NCBI GenBank assembly: GCA_017354515.1
Contig: JAFMQT010000090.1
Coordinates: 1-12,170 of the forward strand
Reading direction: 5' to 3'
From: Nocardia sp.
GTDB taxonomy: Bacteria; Actinomycetota; Actinomycetes; Mycobacteriales; Mycobacteriaceae
DNA length: 12,170 bases
Every line of letters begins with the position of its first letter. The stretch's first letter is position 1. Below, piece after piece: positions 6,115-12,170 of the stretch. A program made the translations under genes and the position numbers. The notes under the pieces were generated by a model. It was not told where the DNA came from. It was given only the letters and a program-made list of their open reading frames with translations, and did not search any database.

Positions 6115-7167
6115 ATGGCTCGGTGCACGTTCAACACAGCACGGACCCGGTGCACGTTCGTCCTCGCCGCTGTGGTCTCGATGCTCGCGGCGCTGGTGAC
6201 CGGCTGTGCGGGTCATTCGAGTGCGGCCGAGATCGTCGTCTACGACGGACACGATCATCGGCTGACCAAACTATGGGCGGACGCCTTCACCCGGCAGACC
6301 GGAATTCGCGTGGTCCTGCGCACCGGAGGCGAATTCGATCTGGCGGACGAGATCGCGGCCGAGGGCGATCGCACCCCGGCCGATGTGTATCTCGCCGGAA
6401 ACTCACCGGCCCTGGCCAAGCTCGATCGTGCGGGCCGGTTCTCCCCACTCGATCCGGCCACCCTGGCGCATACGCCGGCGTGGATGCGGCCCTCGACCGG
6501 GCGCTGGACCGCGGTCGCGGCCCGTTCGGCGATTCTGGCCCACGATCCGGTGCGGCTGCCCGCGGACCAACTTCCGGGGTCACTACTGGATCTGGCGCAG
6601 CCGCAATGGCGCGGCCGGTGGAGCGTGGACCCGCGCGGTGTCGACTTCCAGACGCTGGTCGCGGGCGTGCTTGCGCTCGACGGCCCGGATGTCACGCGTG
6701 CGTGGTTGCGCGGGGTCAAGGACACCGTGCTGGTTCCGCCCGGTGCGGTGGGCCCGCTGGAATCGGTCGGTGCCGGGCACGTCGACAGCGCGGTGGTGTT
6801 CGATACCGAGTGGTATCGCGATCGGATCGCTCCCGCCCGGGTAGGTGGTACGTCGGTGCCGTCCTACTTCGGTGCGCGGGATCCGGGTGCGCTGCTGTCA
6901 CTTTCGGGTGCCGCCGTCCTGAAATCGAGTAAGAATTCCGCGTCGGCCCAGCGTTTCGTCGAGTTCGTGACCGATATCGGTGGTCAGAGTCTGCTCAGTG
7001 GCCGTGCGGCCATGGAATATCCGGTGCTGGCCGGGGTTCCGGCCGATCCCGCACTGCCACCGCTGGACTCGCTGCGTCCGCCGCATCCCGATCTCAGCAG
7101 GTTGGATCCGGATCAGGCGAAAGCGCTGGTCCGCGAGGCCGGACTCCTGCCACCCTCTGGCAATTGA
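6115..7167 (+). CDS. Fe(III)-type ABC transporter solute-binding lipoprotein, orphan
   Basis: This 350-residue lipoprotein has a basic n-region, a hydrophobic core (about 15-28) and lipobox VTGC with the lipidated Cys31. The mature part matches the FbpA/SfuA iron-receptor class of periplasmic-binding folds. Visible matches are EIVVYDGHD (39-47, strand 1), the hinge segment PSTGRWTAVAARSAI (126-140) and PQWRGRWSVDP (163-173). DPGALLSLSGAAVLKSSKN (256-274) is also typical. The family's Tyr-Tyr metal pair is replaced by Trp233-Tyr234, so Fe(III) binding is uncertain. Residues 3-6 and 12-15 (RCTF) are an exact small duplication. ATG 6115 follows AAGGA by 7 bases. No permease or ATPase gene lies next to it; the downstream gene is convergent. 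It may deliver to a transporter encoded elsewhere. Confidence 0.86.
   Translation: MARCTFNTARTRCTFVLAAVVSMLAALVTGCAGHSSAAEIVVYDGHDHRLTKLWADAFTRQTGIRVVLRTGGEFDLADEIAAEGDRTPADVYLAGNSPALAKLDRAGRFSPLDPATLAHTPAWMRPSTGRWTAVAARSAILAHDPVRLPADQLPGSLLDLAQPQWRGRWSVDPRGVDFQTLVAGVLALDGPDVTRAWLRGVKDTVLVPPGAVGPLESVGAGHVDSAVVFDTEWYRDRIAPARVGGTSVPSYFGARDPGALLSLSGAAVLKSSKNSASAQRFVEFVTDIGGQSLLSGRAAMEYPVLAGVPADPALPPLDSLRPPHPDLSRLDPDQAKALVREAGLLPPSGN
6121..6159 (+). repeat. 12-base direct repeat at the start of the lipoprotein gene
   Basis: CGGTGCACGTTC occurs at 6121-6132 and again at 6148-6159, exactly 27 bases apart, so both copies read RCTF in the signal-peptide n-region. Each copy contains the palindrome GTGCAC. 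It may be a simple duplication or paired protein-binding sites. Confidence 0.6.
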
Positions 7168-7180
7168 CTGCGCCGGGCAG

Positions 7181-7207
7181 GTCGCGGCCTCCAGCCCGCG
7201 CCGCGGC
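7181..7207. terminator. Hairpin in the convergent gap after the lipoprotein gene
   Basis: GTCGCGGC (7181-7188) pairs with GCCGCGGC (7200-7207) as an 8-bp stem with one G-U pair and an 11-base loop. It sits in the 49-base gap between two converging genes. There is no T tract. It would fold a little better in the plus-strand transcript. Confidence 0.45.
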
Positions 7208-7216
7208 TGAGCCCGC

Positions 7217-8386
7217 TTACCGCTTGCCGAGTTCCGACAGCTGATAGGCCAGTGCGTGCCGCGCGGCGGGGATGCGTGCCGCCACCCGGATCATCGCGTT
7301 GCGCGCGGTCCGTGCCGGCCGCGCGCGCAGGGTCGCCATCCGCGTCATCCGATCGGTCATGCGCACCACATCCGCCGCGACCGGTCGCCGCGCCCGCTCA
7401 TATTCGGCGAGCAGGTCCTCGGATTCGCCGGCCAGCACGCGGGCGAGCAGCGTACCCAGCAGTGCCGCGTCCTGGATGCCGGTGTTCATCCCCTGCCCGC
7501 CGGCGGGACTGTGCACGTGCGCCGCATCTCCGGCCAGCAGGATTCGGCCGGACCGATAGCTGTCGGCGAGGCGGTGGTGTACGTGAAAGCGTGAGCTCCA
7601 CAGCACTTCTCGCACCCGGCCGCCGGGCCGGCGGGCATCGAGCAGCCGCTGGATCTGCTCGAGGGTCGGATGTTCGGGTGCCTCGGCGACAGTCGCCACG
7701 ACGCGGAAGCGATCGCCCTCCGGACTCGGCAGTGGTGCGACGAGAGTGAATCCCTCGGGCGACAGATGCAGCGATACCTGCGACTGCGGCGCCGGCCATC
7801 GCATCCGCACATCGGCCAGGACGAACGACTCCCGATAGCTGGCCCCGGTGAATCCGATCCCGGCCGCCTCGCGCACCCGGCTGTGCATACCGTCGGCGCC
7901 GATCACATACTGCGCGCGAATCGTCCCGGTAACCCCGGCGGCGTCGGTGTATTCGACCTCCGCCGACTGTTCGCCGTCTCGGATCGCGGTGACCTGGTAT
8001 GGACGCAGCACCGACCCGCCGGCCTGATGCAGCCGCTCGAGCAGCGCCGCCTCGGTGTGCTGCTGGCCGATCAGCAGCGCGTACGGGAAGTCGGTGGGCA
8101 GGCTCGAGAAATCGATCGTCGCGAGCGGGTGCGGCCCGTCATAGAGGACGAACCGCGGCACCTCGAGTCCGCGTTCGCGCAGTGTTTCGGCGACCCCGTA
8201 CCGGTCCAGTACCTCGAGGGTGCGCGCGTGTACGACCGCGGCGCGTGAGGTGTTGGCGCCGGCGGCGAGCCGGTCCAGCAGCACCACCTCCGTGCCGGCG
8301 TCGGCGAGGGTGATGGCGGCGGTCAGCCCGGCGGGTCCGGCGCCGATCACGACAACCGCGGCCGAGGTGGGAACCGTGCTGTTCAT
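7217..8386 (-). CDS. FAD-dependent aromatic-type monooxygenase (PheA/TfdB group)
   Basis: This is a 389-residue cytosolic flavoprotein of the class A hydroxylase family (FAD_binding_3 type), predicted to use NAD(P)H and O2 to hydroxylate an aromatic or polyketide-like substrate. The motifs are the Rossmann GAGPAG (15-20) with the acidic end of strand 2 (VVLLDR, 34-39), the NAD(P)H/FAD DG motif GADGMHSRVR (163-172) and the FAD ribityl-binding GDAAHVHSPAGGQGMNTGIQDA region (286-307). It lacks the C-terminal thioredoxin-like domain of phenol hydroxylases, so it is a short member. ATG 8386 follows AGGGAG by 6 bases; an in-frame ATG at 8440 lies upstream of this site and beyond the operator. It is divergent from a TetR gene with shared operators, so TetR repression relieved by a substrate-like ligand is the likely control. 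Confidence 0.92.
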   Translation of the reverse strand: MNSTVPTSAAVVVIGAGPAGLTAAITLADAGTEVVLLDRLAAGANTSRAAVVHARTLEVLDRYGVAETLRERGLEVPRFVLYDGPHPLATIDFSSLPTDFPYALLIGQQHTEAALLERLHQAGGSVLRPYQVTAIRDGEQSAEVEYTDAAGVTGTIRAQYVIGADGMHSRVREAAGIGFTGASYRESFVLADVRMRWPAPQSQVSLHLSPEGFTLVAPLPSPEGDRFRVVATVAEAPEHPTLEQIQRLLDARRPGGRVREVLWSSRFHVHHRLADSYRSGRILLAGDAAHVHSPAGGQGMNTGIQDAALLGTLLARVLAGESEDLLAEYERARRPVAADVVRMTDRMTRMATLRARPARTARNAMIRVAARIPAARHALAYQLSELGKR

Positions 8387-8404
8387 GGCTACTCCCTGGG
8401 TTAT

Positions 8405-8434
8405 GTCAACAACTGTTTGCCAACGTCTGTTGGC
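8405..8434. promoter_or_regulatory. Two overlapping TetR operator boxes (boxes 1 and 2)
   Basis: Box 1 is GTCAACAACTGTTTGC (8405-8420). Box 2 is GCCAACGTCTGTTGGC (8419-8434), which extends to a perfect 7-4-7 palindrome at 8418-8435. Both fit GYCAAC-N4-GTTKGC and their centres are 14 bases apart. They lie 19-48 bases upstream of the monooxygenase start, where bound repressor would block its promoter. Confidence 0.8.
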
Positions 8435-8463
8435 ATACACGATAGGCTCGCCGGAGCTGGAAA

Positions 8464-8479
8464 GTCAACAATTGTTGGC
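8464..8479. promoter_or_regulatory. TetR operator box 3
   Basis: GTCAACAATTGTTGGC repeats the GYCAAC-N4-GTTKGC pattern and contains the perfect 12-base palindrome CAACAATTGTTG (8466-8477). It lies directly upstream of the TetR gene's -10 box, where binding would give autorepression. Its centre is 45 bases from that of box 2. Confidence 0.8.
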
Positions 8480-8480
8480 A

Positions 8481-8486
8481 TATGGT
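8481..8486 (+). promoter_or_regulatory. -10 box for a leaderless TetR transcript
   Basis: TATGGT fits TAnnnT and is six bases from ATG 8493, so transcription probably starts at the ATG. There is no Shine-Dalgarno. Operator box 3 lies in the -10/-35 spacer. Confidence 0.5.
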
Positions 8487-8492
8487 GTCGCT

Positions 8493-9080
8493 ATGACTGG
8501 ACAGGCCGTTCCGCGTCGGTCGGACAGCACTCGCGCGGCGATCCTGCGGGCCGCGCGCCGCCGCTTCGCCGATCAGGGATATGCCAGGGCGACCATCCGC
8601 TCGATCGCCGCCGACGCCGACATCGACCCCTCGATGGTGATGCGCTATTACGGCAGTAAGGACGGCCTGTTCGACGCCGCACTCGATATCGATCTGGGCC
8701 TGCCGGACCTGTCGGAGGTGGACGATGACGCGCTCGGCGAGGCTCTGGTCCGGCGGTTCCTGGAACTGTGGGAGCCGGCGCCGGTAGCGACCGATGGGGC
8801 GCCCGGCAACGACCTGTTGATGGCGCTGTTGCGGTCGGCGGTCTCGGACGAGTCGGCGGCCGCCCGTGCGCGCCGCATTTTCGCCGAACAGGTGATGCCG
8901 ATGGTGCTCCGGACCGGCGATCGCGCGGACGCACCGCGGCGGGCCGGACTGGTGGTGACCCAGATTCTGGGGTTCGCACTGTGCCGCTACGTCTTACGAC
9001 TGCCGGAGGTGGTCGCGTTGTCCCCGGCCGAGATCGTGACGACGGTGGGTGCCACGTTGCAGCGCTATCTCACCTCATGA
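8493..9080 (+). CDS. TetR-family transcriptional repressor
   Basis: This 195-residue protein has the TetR N-terminal DNA-binding domain: helix 1 TRAAILRAARRRFADQGY (13-30) and a helix-turn-helix with TIRSIAADADIDPSMVMRYYGSKDGLF (34-60), which includes the typical YYxSKxxLF-like end. The remaining 135 residues are the divergent ligand-binding and dimerisation part, including FAEQVMPMVL (130-139) and VTQILGFALCRYVLRLPEV (155-173), which resemble TetR_C domains of mycobacterial regulators. ATG 8493 is chosen because it begins the conserved domain at normal distance and sits six bases after a -10 box; no ribosome site is present. It is divergent from the FAD monooxygenase with three matching operator palindromes between them. 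The gene therefore very likely represses both itself and the monooxygenase. The ligand is unknown. Confidence 0.94.
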   Translation: MTGQAVPRRSDSTRAAILRAARRRFADQGYARATIRSIAADADIDPSMVMRYYGSKDGLFDAALDIDLGLPDLSEVDDDALGEALVRRFLELWEPAPVATDGAPGNDLLMALLRSAVSDESAAARARRIFAEQVMPMVLRTGDRADAPRRAGLVVTQILGFALCRYVLRLPEVVALSPAEIVTTVGATLQRYLTS

Positions 9081-9089
9081 GAAGGGCTT

Positions 9090-9578
9090 TCAGTCGTAGA
9101 GGCGGTCGATGAAGGCGCGCAGGTTGGTGCGCACCCGTTCGGCCTTGTCCTCCTCGCTGAGGTCCTCGCGGTAGCGATTTCCCGCGGCCGGACGCCGGAT
9201 ATTGCGCGCATACAGCGAACAGGCCAGATCGGTGCACATGTGGATGCCGACCGTATTGCCACGCCGCCCGGCCTCGCCGGCCTTGTTCGCGGTCAGTAGT
9301 GAGACACCGCTGCCGGTGTGGGTGGTTTTACAGATCGAGCACAACTGCGCCTTGCCCGACCCGCCGGTCTCATACCGCAGCGCGATGCCGACCAGCCGAT
9401 CATCCTGCGGCGCAACCAGATAGGCGCGGCCCGGCATCGAACGGTCGTTCCAGCCGAAGAAGTCCAGATCCGCCCACGCCTGATCGCCCAGATCGCGCGG
9501 GACGGGCAGGCGTTTGGCCTCGCCTTTGGAACAGTTCACGAACGACGAGCGGATCTCGTGTTCGGTCAGTGGTTGCAT
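9090..9578 (-). CDS. FBP/FusB-type treble-clef zinc-finger protein
   Basis: This 162-residue protein resembles the FBP family, whose C-terminal treble-clef zinc finger is shared with FusB/FusC, proteins that bind EF-G and free it from the ribosome. The N-terminal half has the family's MxPLTExEIRxSFVNCSKGE-like opening (1-20) and a FFGWxD element (40-45). The finger has Cys80-x2-Cys83 (CSIC) and Cys115-x4-Cys120 (CTDLAC), with RRGNTVGIHMC between. All four likely zinc ligands are present. ATG 9578 follows GAGGAGG by 5 bases; a longer in-frame start at 9602 adds a charged stretch and is unlikely. A good promoter lies upstream. It converges with the TetR gene across only 9 bases. EF-G binding is family knowledge; a role in fusidic-acid tolerance is not implied by sequence alone. 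Confidence 0.87.
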   Translation of the reverse strand: MQPLTEHEIRSSFVNCSKGEAKRLPVPRDLGDQAWADLDFFGWNDRSMPGRAYLVAPQDDRLVGIALRYETGGSGKAQLCSICKTTHTGSGVSLLTANKAGEAGRRGNTVGIHMCTDLACSLYARNIRRPAAGNRYREDLSEEDKAERVRTNLRAFIDRLYD

Positions 9579-9610
9579 GTCGGCCTCCTCGTCGCATCGC
9601 AAACACGCCG

Positions 9611-9639
9611 AGGTTACGGCGGGATATCGGCGTCGGCAA
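9611..9639 (-). promoter_or_regulatory. Promoter of the FBP-type gene
   Basis: On the minus strand TTGCCG (9639-9634) and TAACCT (9616-9611) are 17 bases apart, close to housekeeping -35 and -10 consensus (TTG kept in the -35; TAnnnT in the -10). A start near 9604 would give a leader of about 26 bases containing the GAGGAGG ribosome site. Confidence 0.55.
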
Positions 9640-9673
9640 CCGAATTTCCACGCGGAATCTCCACATCAGTGAG

Positions 9674-9694
9674 AGTTGTTGTATCGCAGCAACT
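9674..9694. promoter_or_regulatory. Palindrome in the leader or promoter of uppP
   Basis: AGTTGTTG (9674-9681) and CAGCAACT (9687-9694) pair over 8 positions with one G-U pair and a TATCG loop. It lies 38 bases upstream of the uppP start in the divergent gap. It is either an mRNA hairpin or a protein-binding palindrome; there is no T tract to suggest a terminator. Confidence 0.3.
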
Positions 9695-9731
9695 TCAGAG
9701 CATCACGCTCACAGGAATTTCTAGGGATACC

Positions 9732-10685
9732 GTGCCAGACTCGCGCGCGATGCTCACCTATTTTCAAGCGACGGTTATCGGGGCGGTGCAGGGATTCACC
9801 GAGTTGTTCCCCATTTCCAGTCTCGGACACTCGGTTCTCGTCGCGGCGTGGGTCGGTGGTAGCTGGGCGGCTCTGCCCGGCGCCGGCGAGAGGGACGCCG
9901 CCGCAACCTATCTGGCCTTCATCGTCGCCCTGCACGTGGCCACCGCGGTAGCGCTGCTGGTTTACTACCGCCGCGACTGGTACGAGATCGTCACCGGATT
10001 CGTCGAGATCCTGCGAATCCGGCGGCTGGAGACGGTATCTCAGCGACTGGCATGGTTGATCGTGGTAGCCACCGTACCCGTCGCCGTACTCGGCCCCCTG
10101 GTGGGCGAATCGCTGCACGATATGTTCTCGTCGCCGCTCTGTGCCGGAATCTTCCTGACCCTCAACGGATTCGTGCTGGTTCTCGGTGAGGGGCTGCGTC
10201 GCCGCAATGAACCCTCACTGGCCGAATACGGGCGCCGCTTCGCGCTCAGCCGCCGCCATGCCGGTGGAACCGATACCCTCGTCGCGCCGCCGCAGCAGGA
10301 CCGCCGGTTGGCGGCATTGGACTCTAGTGATGCCCTGGCCATCGGATTCACGCAGGCCGGTGCGTTGCTGACCGGCTTCAGCCGCGCCGGTCTGACGATG
10401 GTCGGCGGTCTGTGGCGCGGTCTGGAGAACGATCACGCCGCCAAATTCGCCTTCCTGCTGGCGACCCCGGCGATCTTCGGCGCGGGTATCGTCGACCTAC
10501 CGGACATCATCACTCCGGCCGACAAGGTGCTCTGGGGGCCGATCGTGGTCGGTTCAGTGGTCTCGGGTGTGGTGTCGTATCTGTCGGTCCGATATCTCGA
10601 GAACTACTTCCGCACCCGGACCCTGCTGCCCTTCGCGGCCTACTGCGTGATCGCCGGAGTCATATCGATACTCCGATTCCTCTGA
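9732..10685 (+). CDS. uppP: Undecaprenyl-diphosphate phosphatase (BacA/UppP family)
   Basis: This 317-residue, multi-span membrane protein is predicted to dephosphorylate undecaprenyl (polyprenyl) diphosphate to recycle the lipid carrier for peptidoglycan and arabinogalactan, and so to affect bacitracin tolerance. The first signature, VIGAVQGFTELFPISSLGHS (15-34), has the Q/E-x3-E pair (Gln20, Glu24) and His33. The second, TGFSRAGLT (214-222), has the catalytic Arg218, in place of the common PGxSRSGxT. Several hydrophobic spans follow the family layout (about 58-78, 106-124, 137-153, 238-255, 269-288, 300-315). The hydrophilic loop at about 155-200 is long. GTG 9732 follows AGGGA (9723-9727) by 4 bases; ATG 9750 (six residues shorter) has no ribosome site but is possible. 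Length is at the upper end for the family. It appears monocistronic and is divergent from the FBP-type gene. Confidence 0.93.
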   Translation: MPDSRAMLTYFQATVIGAVQGFTELFPISSLGHSVLVAAWVGGSWAALPGAGERDAAATYLAFIVALHVATAVALLVYYRRDWYEIVTGFVEILRIRRLETVSQRLAWLIVVATVPVAVLGPLVGESLHDMFSSPLCAGIFLTLNGFVLVLGEGLRRRNEPSLAEYGRRFALSRRHAGGTDTLVAPPQQDRRLAALDSSDALAIGFTQAGALLTGFSRAGLTMVGGLWRGLENDHAAKFAFLLATPAIFGAGIVDLPDIITPADKVLWGPIVVGSVVSGVVSYLSVRYLENYFRTRTLLPFAAYCVIAGVISILRFL

Positions 10686-10698
10686 GCGATCCTATGTT

Positions 10699-10723
10699 AG
10701 TGAACGCTTGCTTCTGATAGGGT
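10699..10723 (+). promoter_or_regulatory. Candidate promoter and TetR-like operator of the CoA-transferase gene
   Basis: AGTGAACGCTTGCT (10699-10712) is an imperfect palindrome of the form AGYRARC-GYTYRCT, matching at 8 of 14 positions with all mismatches transitions. Its right half, CGCTTGCTT, looks like half-sites of TetR-type regulators of acyl-CoA genes in actinomycetes. TAGGGT (10718-10723) fits a -10 box and predicts a start near 10730. The operator lies where the -35 and spacer would be. There is no good -35. The regulator is unknown. Confidence 0.35.
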
Positions 10724-10753
10724 TCCGGGGCCAATGAGTGCGTCGGAGGATGT

Positions 10754-12170
10754 ATGGGTCCGAGCGAGAAGCCGTTGCGGGGTGTGCGGGTGGTCGACGC
10801 GGCCCTCGGGCTGAGTGTGGTCGGTGCGGGTTTGGCGACCGGCCTGCCCGGCGCGCTGCTGCGCGATCTGGGTGCGGAGGTGATCCGGGTGCGCTCGCGG
10901 CGGCGCGCGACGCTGGACTCCGGGGTCGAATCCGTGCGGGTGTGGGACCGCGGCACCGAGGTCATCGAGGTCGATGACGACGCCGATCCGGAGGCGGCGG
11001 CGCGGCGGATCCAGGCCCTGGTGGCGGAGGCGGATGTCCTGTTGGCCTCGGGCGCCGAGGCATCGCTCGAACAGCGGAGATTGTCGTTCGCGGCGCTGGC
11101 GCAGGCCAATCCGCGGCTGGTGGTATCACGTATCCGCCCCAGCCGGCACGGCCTGGGAAATATCCCGGACCTGGAGTTGCTGGTCCAGGCCCGGGCCGGT
11201 CTGCTGACCCAGATTCGCGCCCATCGCCCCGGGCCGGCGTTCGGCGACCTCACCATCGCCTCGGCCGGCGCCGCATTATCGGCCACCGTCGGCGCGCTGG
11301 CCCTGCTCTATCAGCGCGAGGCGATCGGAGTCGGTGGCTGGTCGGACACCTCGCTCTACGACGGCGTTCAGGCGATGCTGCCGATGATCATCGGCAAGGT
11401 CGAACACCATTCGCCCGCAACGACTCTGCTGTGGCGCAACCAGGGCCCGGCGGAGGCGCTGTCGTATCGCTGCGCCGACGGCGAATATCTGCAACTGTGG
11501 TTCGGCGCGAAAGGCGCGTACGAGGAATTTCTCCGGCATATGGGCGATCGGCCCAGCGAGCAGGGATACAACGCCGACATGATGAGCGGCGCCCTGGTGC
11601 AGCGCGGTGCGCGGTGGGCCGAACGATTCGCCACCCGCGAACGGGACTGGTGGATCAAGGATCTTGCCGGACATCGCTTCCGGTGCGAGCCGGTCTGGCG
11701 GGCCGGTGAGGCGCTACGGGATCCGCACGTGCGGGAGATCGGCTCGAGTGTCGATCACCACGACCCGGGACTGGGCACCCTGACAACCCTGGGTGCTCCG
11801 CTGCGGGTGGAGTCGGTCGCCCCGGGTGCTCCCTCCCGCGCCGATGCGCACACCCGCCTGCTGTCGGATGTGCGAGTGCTGGACCTGTCGGCCTATCTGG
11901 CGGGCCCGATCGCACCGCTGATTCTCGCCGAACTCGGCGCCGACGTGGTGAAAGTCGAGCCGCTCACCGGTGACGTGCACCGGGCGATGGAACCGATGTT
12001 CGCCGCCGGACAACGCGCCAAGCGCGCCTTCGCGCTGGATTTGAAGGCGCCCGACGCGGGGGAGGTGCTGGCGGCACTGTTCCGAAACAGCGATGTGGTG
12101 CACCATAATTCACGTGTCGGGGCGGCCGAGCGGCTCGGCTACGACGAGGCGCGGGTACGGGCCGAGAACC
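10754..12170 (+). CDS. Tandem-domain CaiB/BaiF (type III) CoA-transferase, 3' end missing
   Basis: The frame runs from ATG 10754 to the right edge (472 codons visible) without a stop. Type III CoA-transferases move CoA between carboxylic acids through an aspartyl thioester. Residues 1 to about 365 are one divergent copy: VRVVDAALGL (11-20), LLRDLGAEVIRV (35-46), and GVGGWSDTSLYDG (192-204), in which Asp198 aligns with the catalytic Asp of the family's GxGQxxDxSL motif. The usual early VEPxxGD signature is absent from this copy. A second copy starts near 372 with DVRVLDLSAYLAGP (372-384), LAELGADVVKVEP (391-403) and GD (406-407), all canonical, and is cut off before its own catalytic region. 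GGAGGA (10745-10750) is only 3 bases from ATG 10754, a short spacing, but no better start is in frame. Similar double-domain proteins of about 800 residues occur in mycobacteria (from memory). The substrate is unknown. Confidence 0.9.
   Translation, partial: MGPSEKPLRGVRVVDAALGLSVVGAGLATGLPGALLRDLGAEVIRVRSRRRATLDSGVESVRVWDRGTEVIEVDDDADPEAAARRIQALVAEADVLLASGAEASLEQRRLSFAALAQANPRLVVSRIRPSRHGLGNIPDLELLVQARAGLLTQIRAHRPGPAFGDLTIASAGAALSATVGALALLYQREAIGVGGWSDTSLYDGVQAMLPMIIGKVEHHSPATTLLWRNQGPAEALSYRCADGEYLQLWFGAKGAYEEFLRHMGDRPSEQGYNADMMSGALVQRGARWAERFATRERDWWIKDLAGHRFRCEPVWRAGEALRDPHVREIGSSVDHHDPGLGTLTTLGAPLRVESVAPGAPSRADAHTRLLSDVRVLDLSAYLAGPIAPLILAELGADVVKVEPLTGDVHRAMEPMFAAGQRAKRAFALDLKAPDAGEVLAALFRNSDVVHHNSRVGAAERLGYDEARVRAEN

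Noticed and set aside
5661..6932. 423-codon plus-strand frame across the divergent promoter and the lipoprotein gene
   Set aside because: It runs through the phosphoesterase start, the intergenic region and the lipoprotein in the wrong frame; no coherent protein is seen.
8387..8440. Upstream extension of the monooxygenase to ATG 8440
   Set aside because: It would translate through operator boxes 1 and 2; ATG 8386 has a proper ribosome site and places GAGPAG at the normal distance from the N-terminus.
8220..8492. Upstream extension of the TetR frame by about 90 codons
   Set aside because: It would cross the operators and the start of the monooxygenase gene. TetR proteins begin close to the first helix, and ATG 8493 fits that and the -10 box.
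1..12170. Search for a defence system, toxin-antitoxin pair, CRISPR array, prophage, insertion sequence or tRNA
   Set aside because: No characteristic proteins, regularly spaced repeats, terminal inverted repeats or cloverleaf sequence were found; the genes are ordinary metabolic, envelope and regulatory ones.

Overview
The window is GC-rich (about two-thirds G+C). It has actinobacterial -10 boxes (TAnnnT), frequent GTG starts and several leaderless-looking regulator genes. The proteins resemble those of mycolic-acid actinomycetes. The best guess is Nocardia or a close relative in the Mycobacteriales. No rRNA, tRNA, CRISPR array, insertion sequence, phage gene or attachment site was seen. No gene-free stretch exceeds about 160 bases; the largest gaps are 5954-6114 and 9579-9731.

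Layout. Bases 1-762 hold the 3' part of an Ala/Pro/Gly-rich protein of unknown function with short tandem repeats. Next come two crotonase genes in tandem, a 3-hydroxyisobutyryl-CoA hydrolase (854-1933) and an EchA8-like enoyl-CoA hydratase (2007-2783). They fit consecutive steps of valine and short-chain acyl-CoA breakdown. A hairpin in a 22-base convergent gap separates them from a minus-strand block. In transcription order that block is a Tat-exported metallophosphoesterase (4541-5953), a MarR regulator (3951-4487) and an Hsp70-like ATPase with one membrane anchor (2806-3870).

Divergent from the phosphoesterase is a lipoprotein of the Fe(III)-binding ABC receptor type (6115-7167), with no permease or ATPase beside it. 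A second convergent hairpin leads to an FAD monooxygenase (7217-8386, minus). It is divergent from a TetR regulator (8493-9080), and their shared promoter region holds three copies of one operator. Then come a FusB/FBP-type zinc-finger protein (9090-9578, minus), an undecaprenyl-diphosphate phosphatase (9732-10685, plus) and the 5' part of a tandem-domain CaiB/BaiF CoA-transferase (10754 to the right edge).

Most of this is ordinary chromosomal metabolism and envelope housekeeping. I found no convincing new defence or biosynthetic system. The most interesting signals are regulatory: the three-box TetR operator; two minus-strand leaders (phosphoesterase and Hsp70-like genes) whose Shine-Dalgarno sequences lie inside inverted repeats and could be masked in the mRNA; and operator-like palindromes over the promoters of the two acyl-CoA genes or operons. 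Among the proteins, the points of note are the fused CoA-transferase with a degenerate first half, the solute-binding lipoprotein lacking the usual Tyr-Tyr metal pair, and the shortened, membrane-anchored Hsp70 relative.
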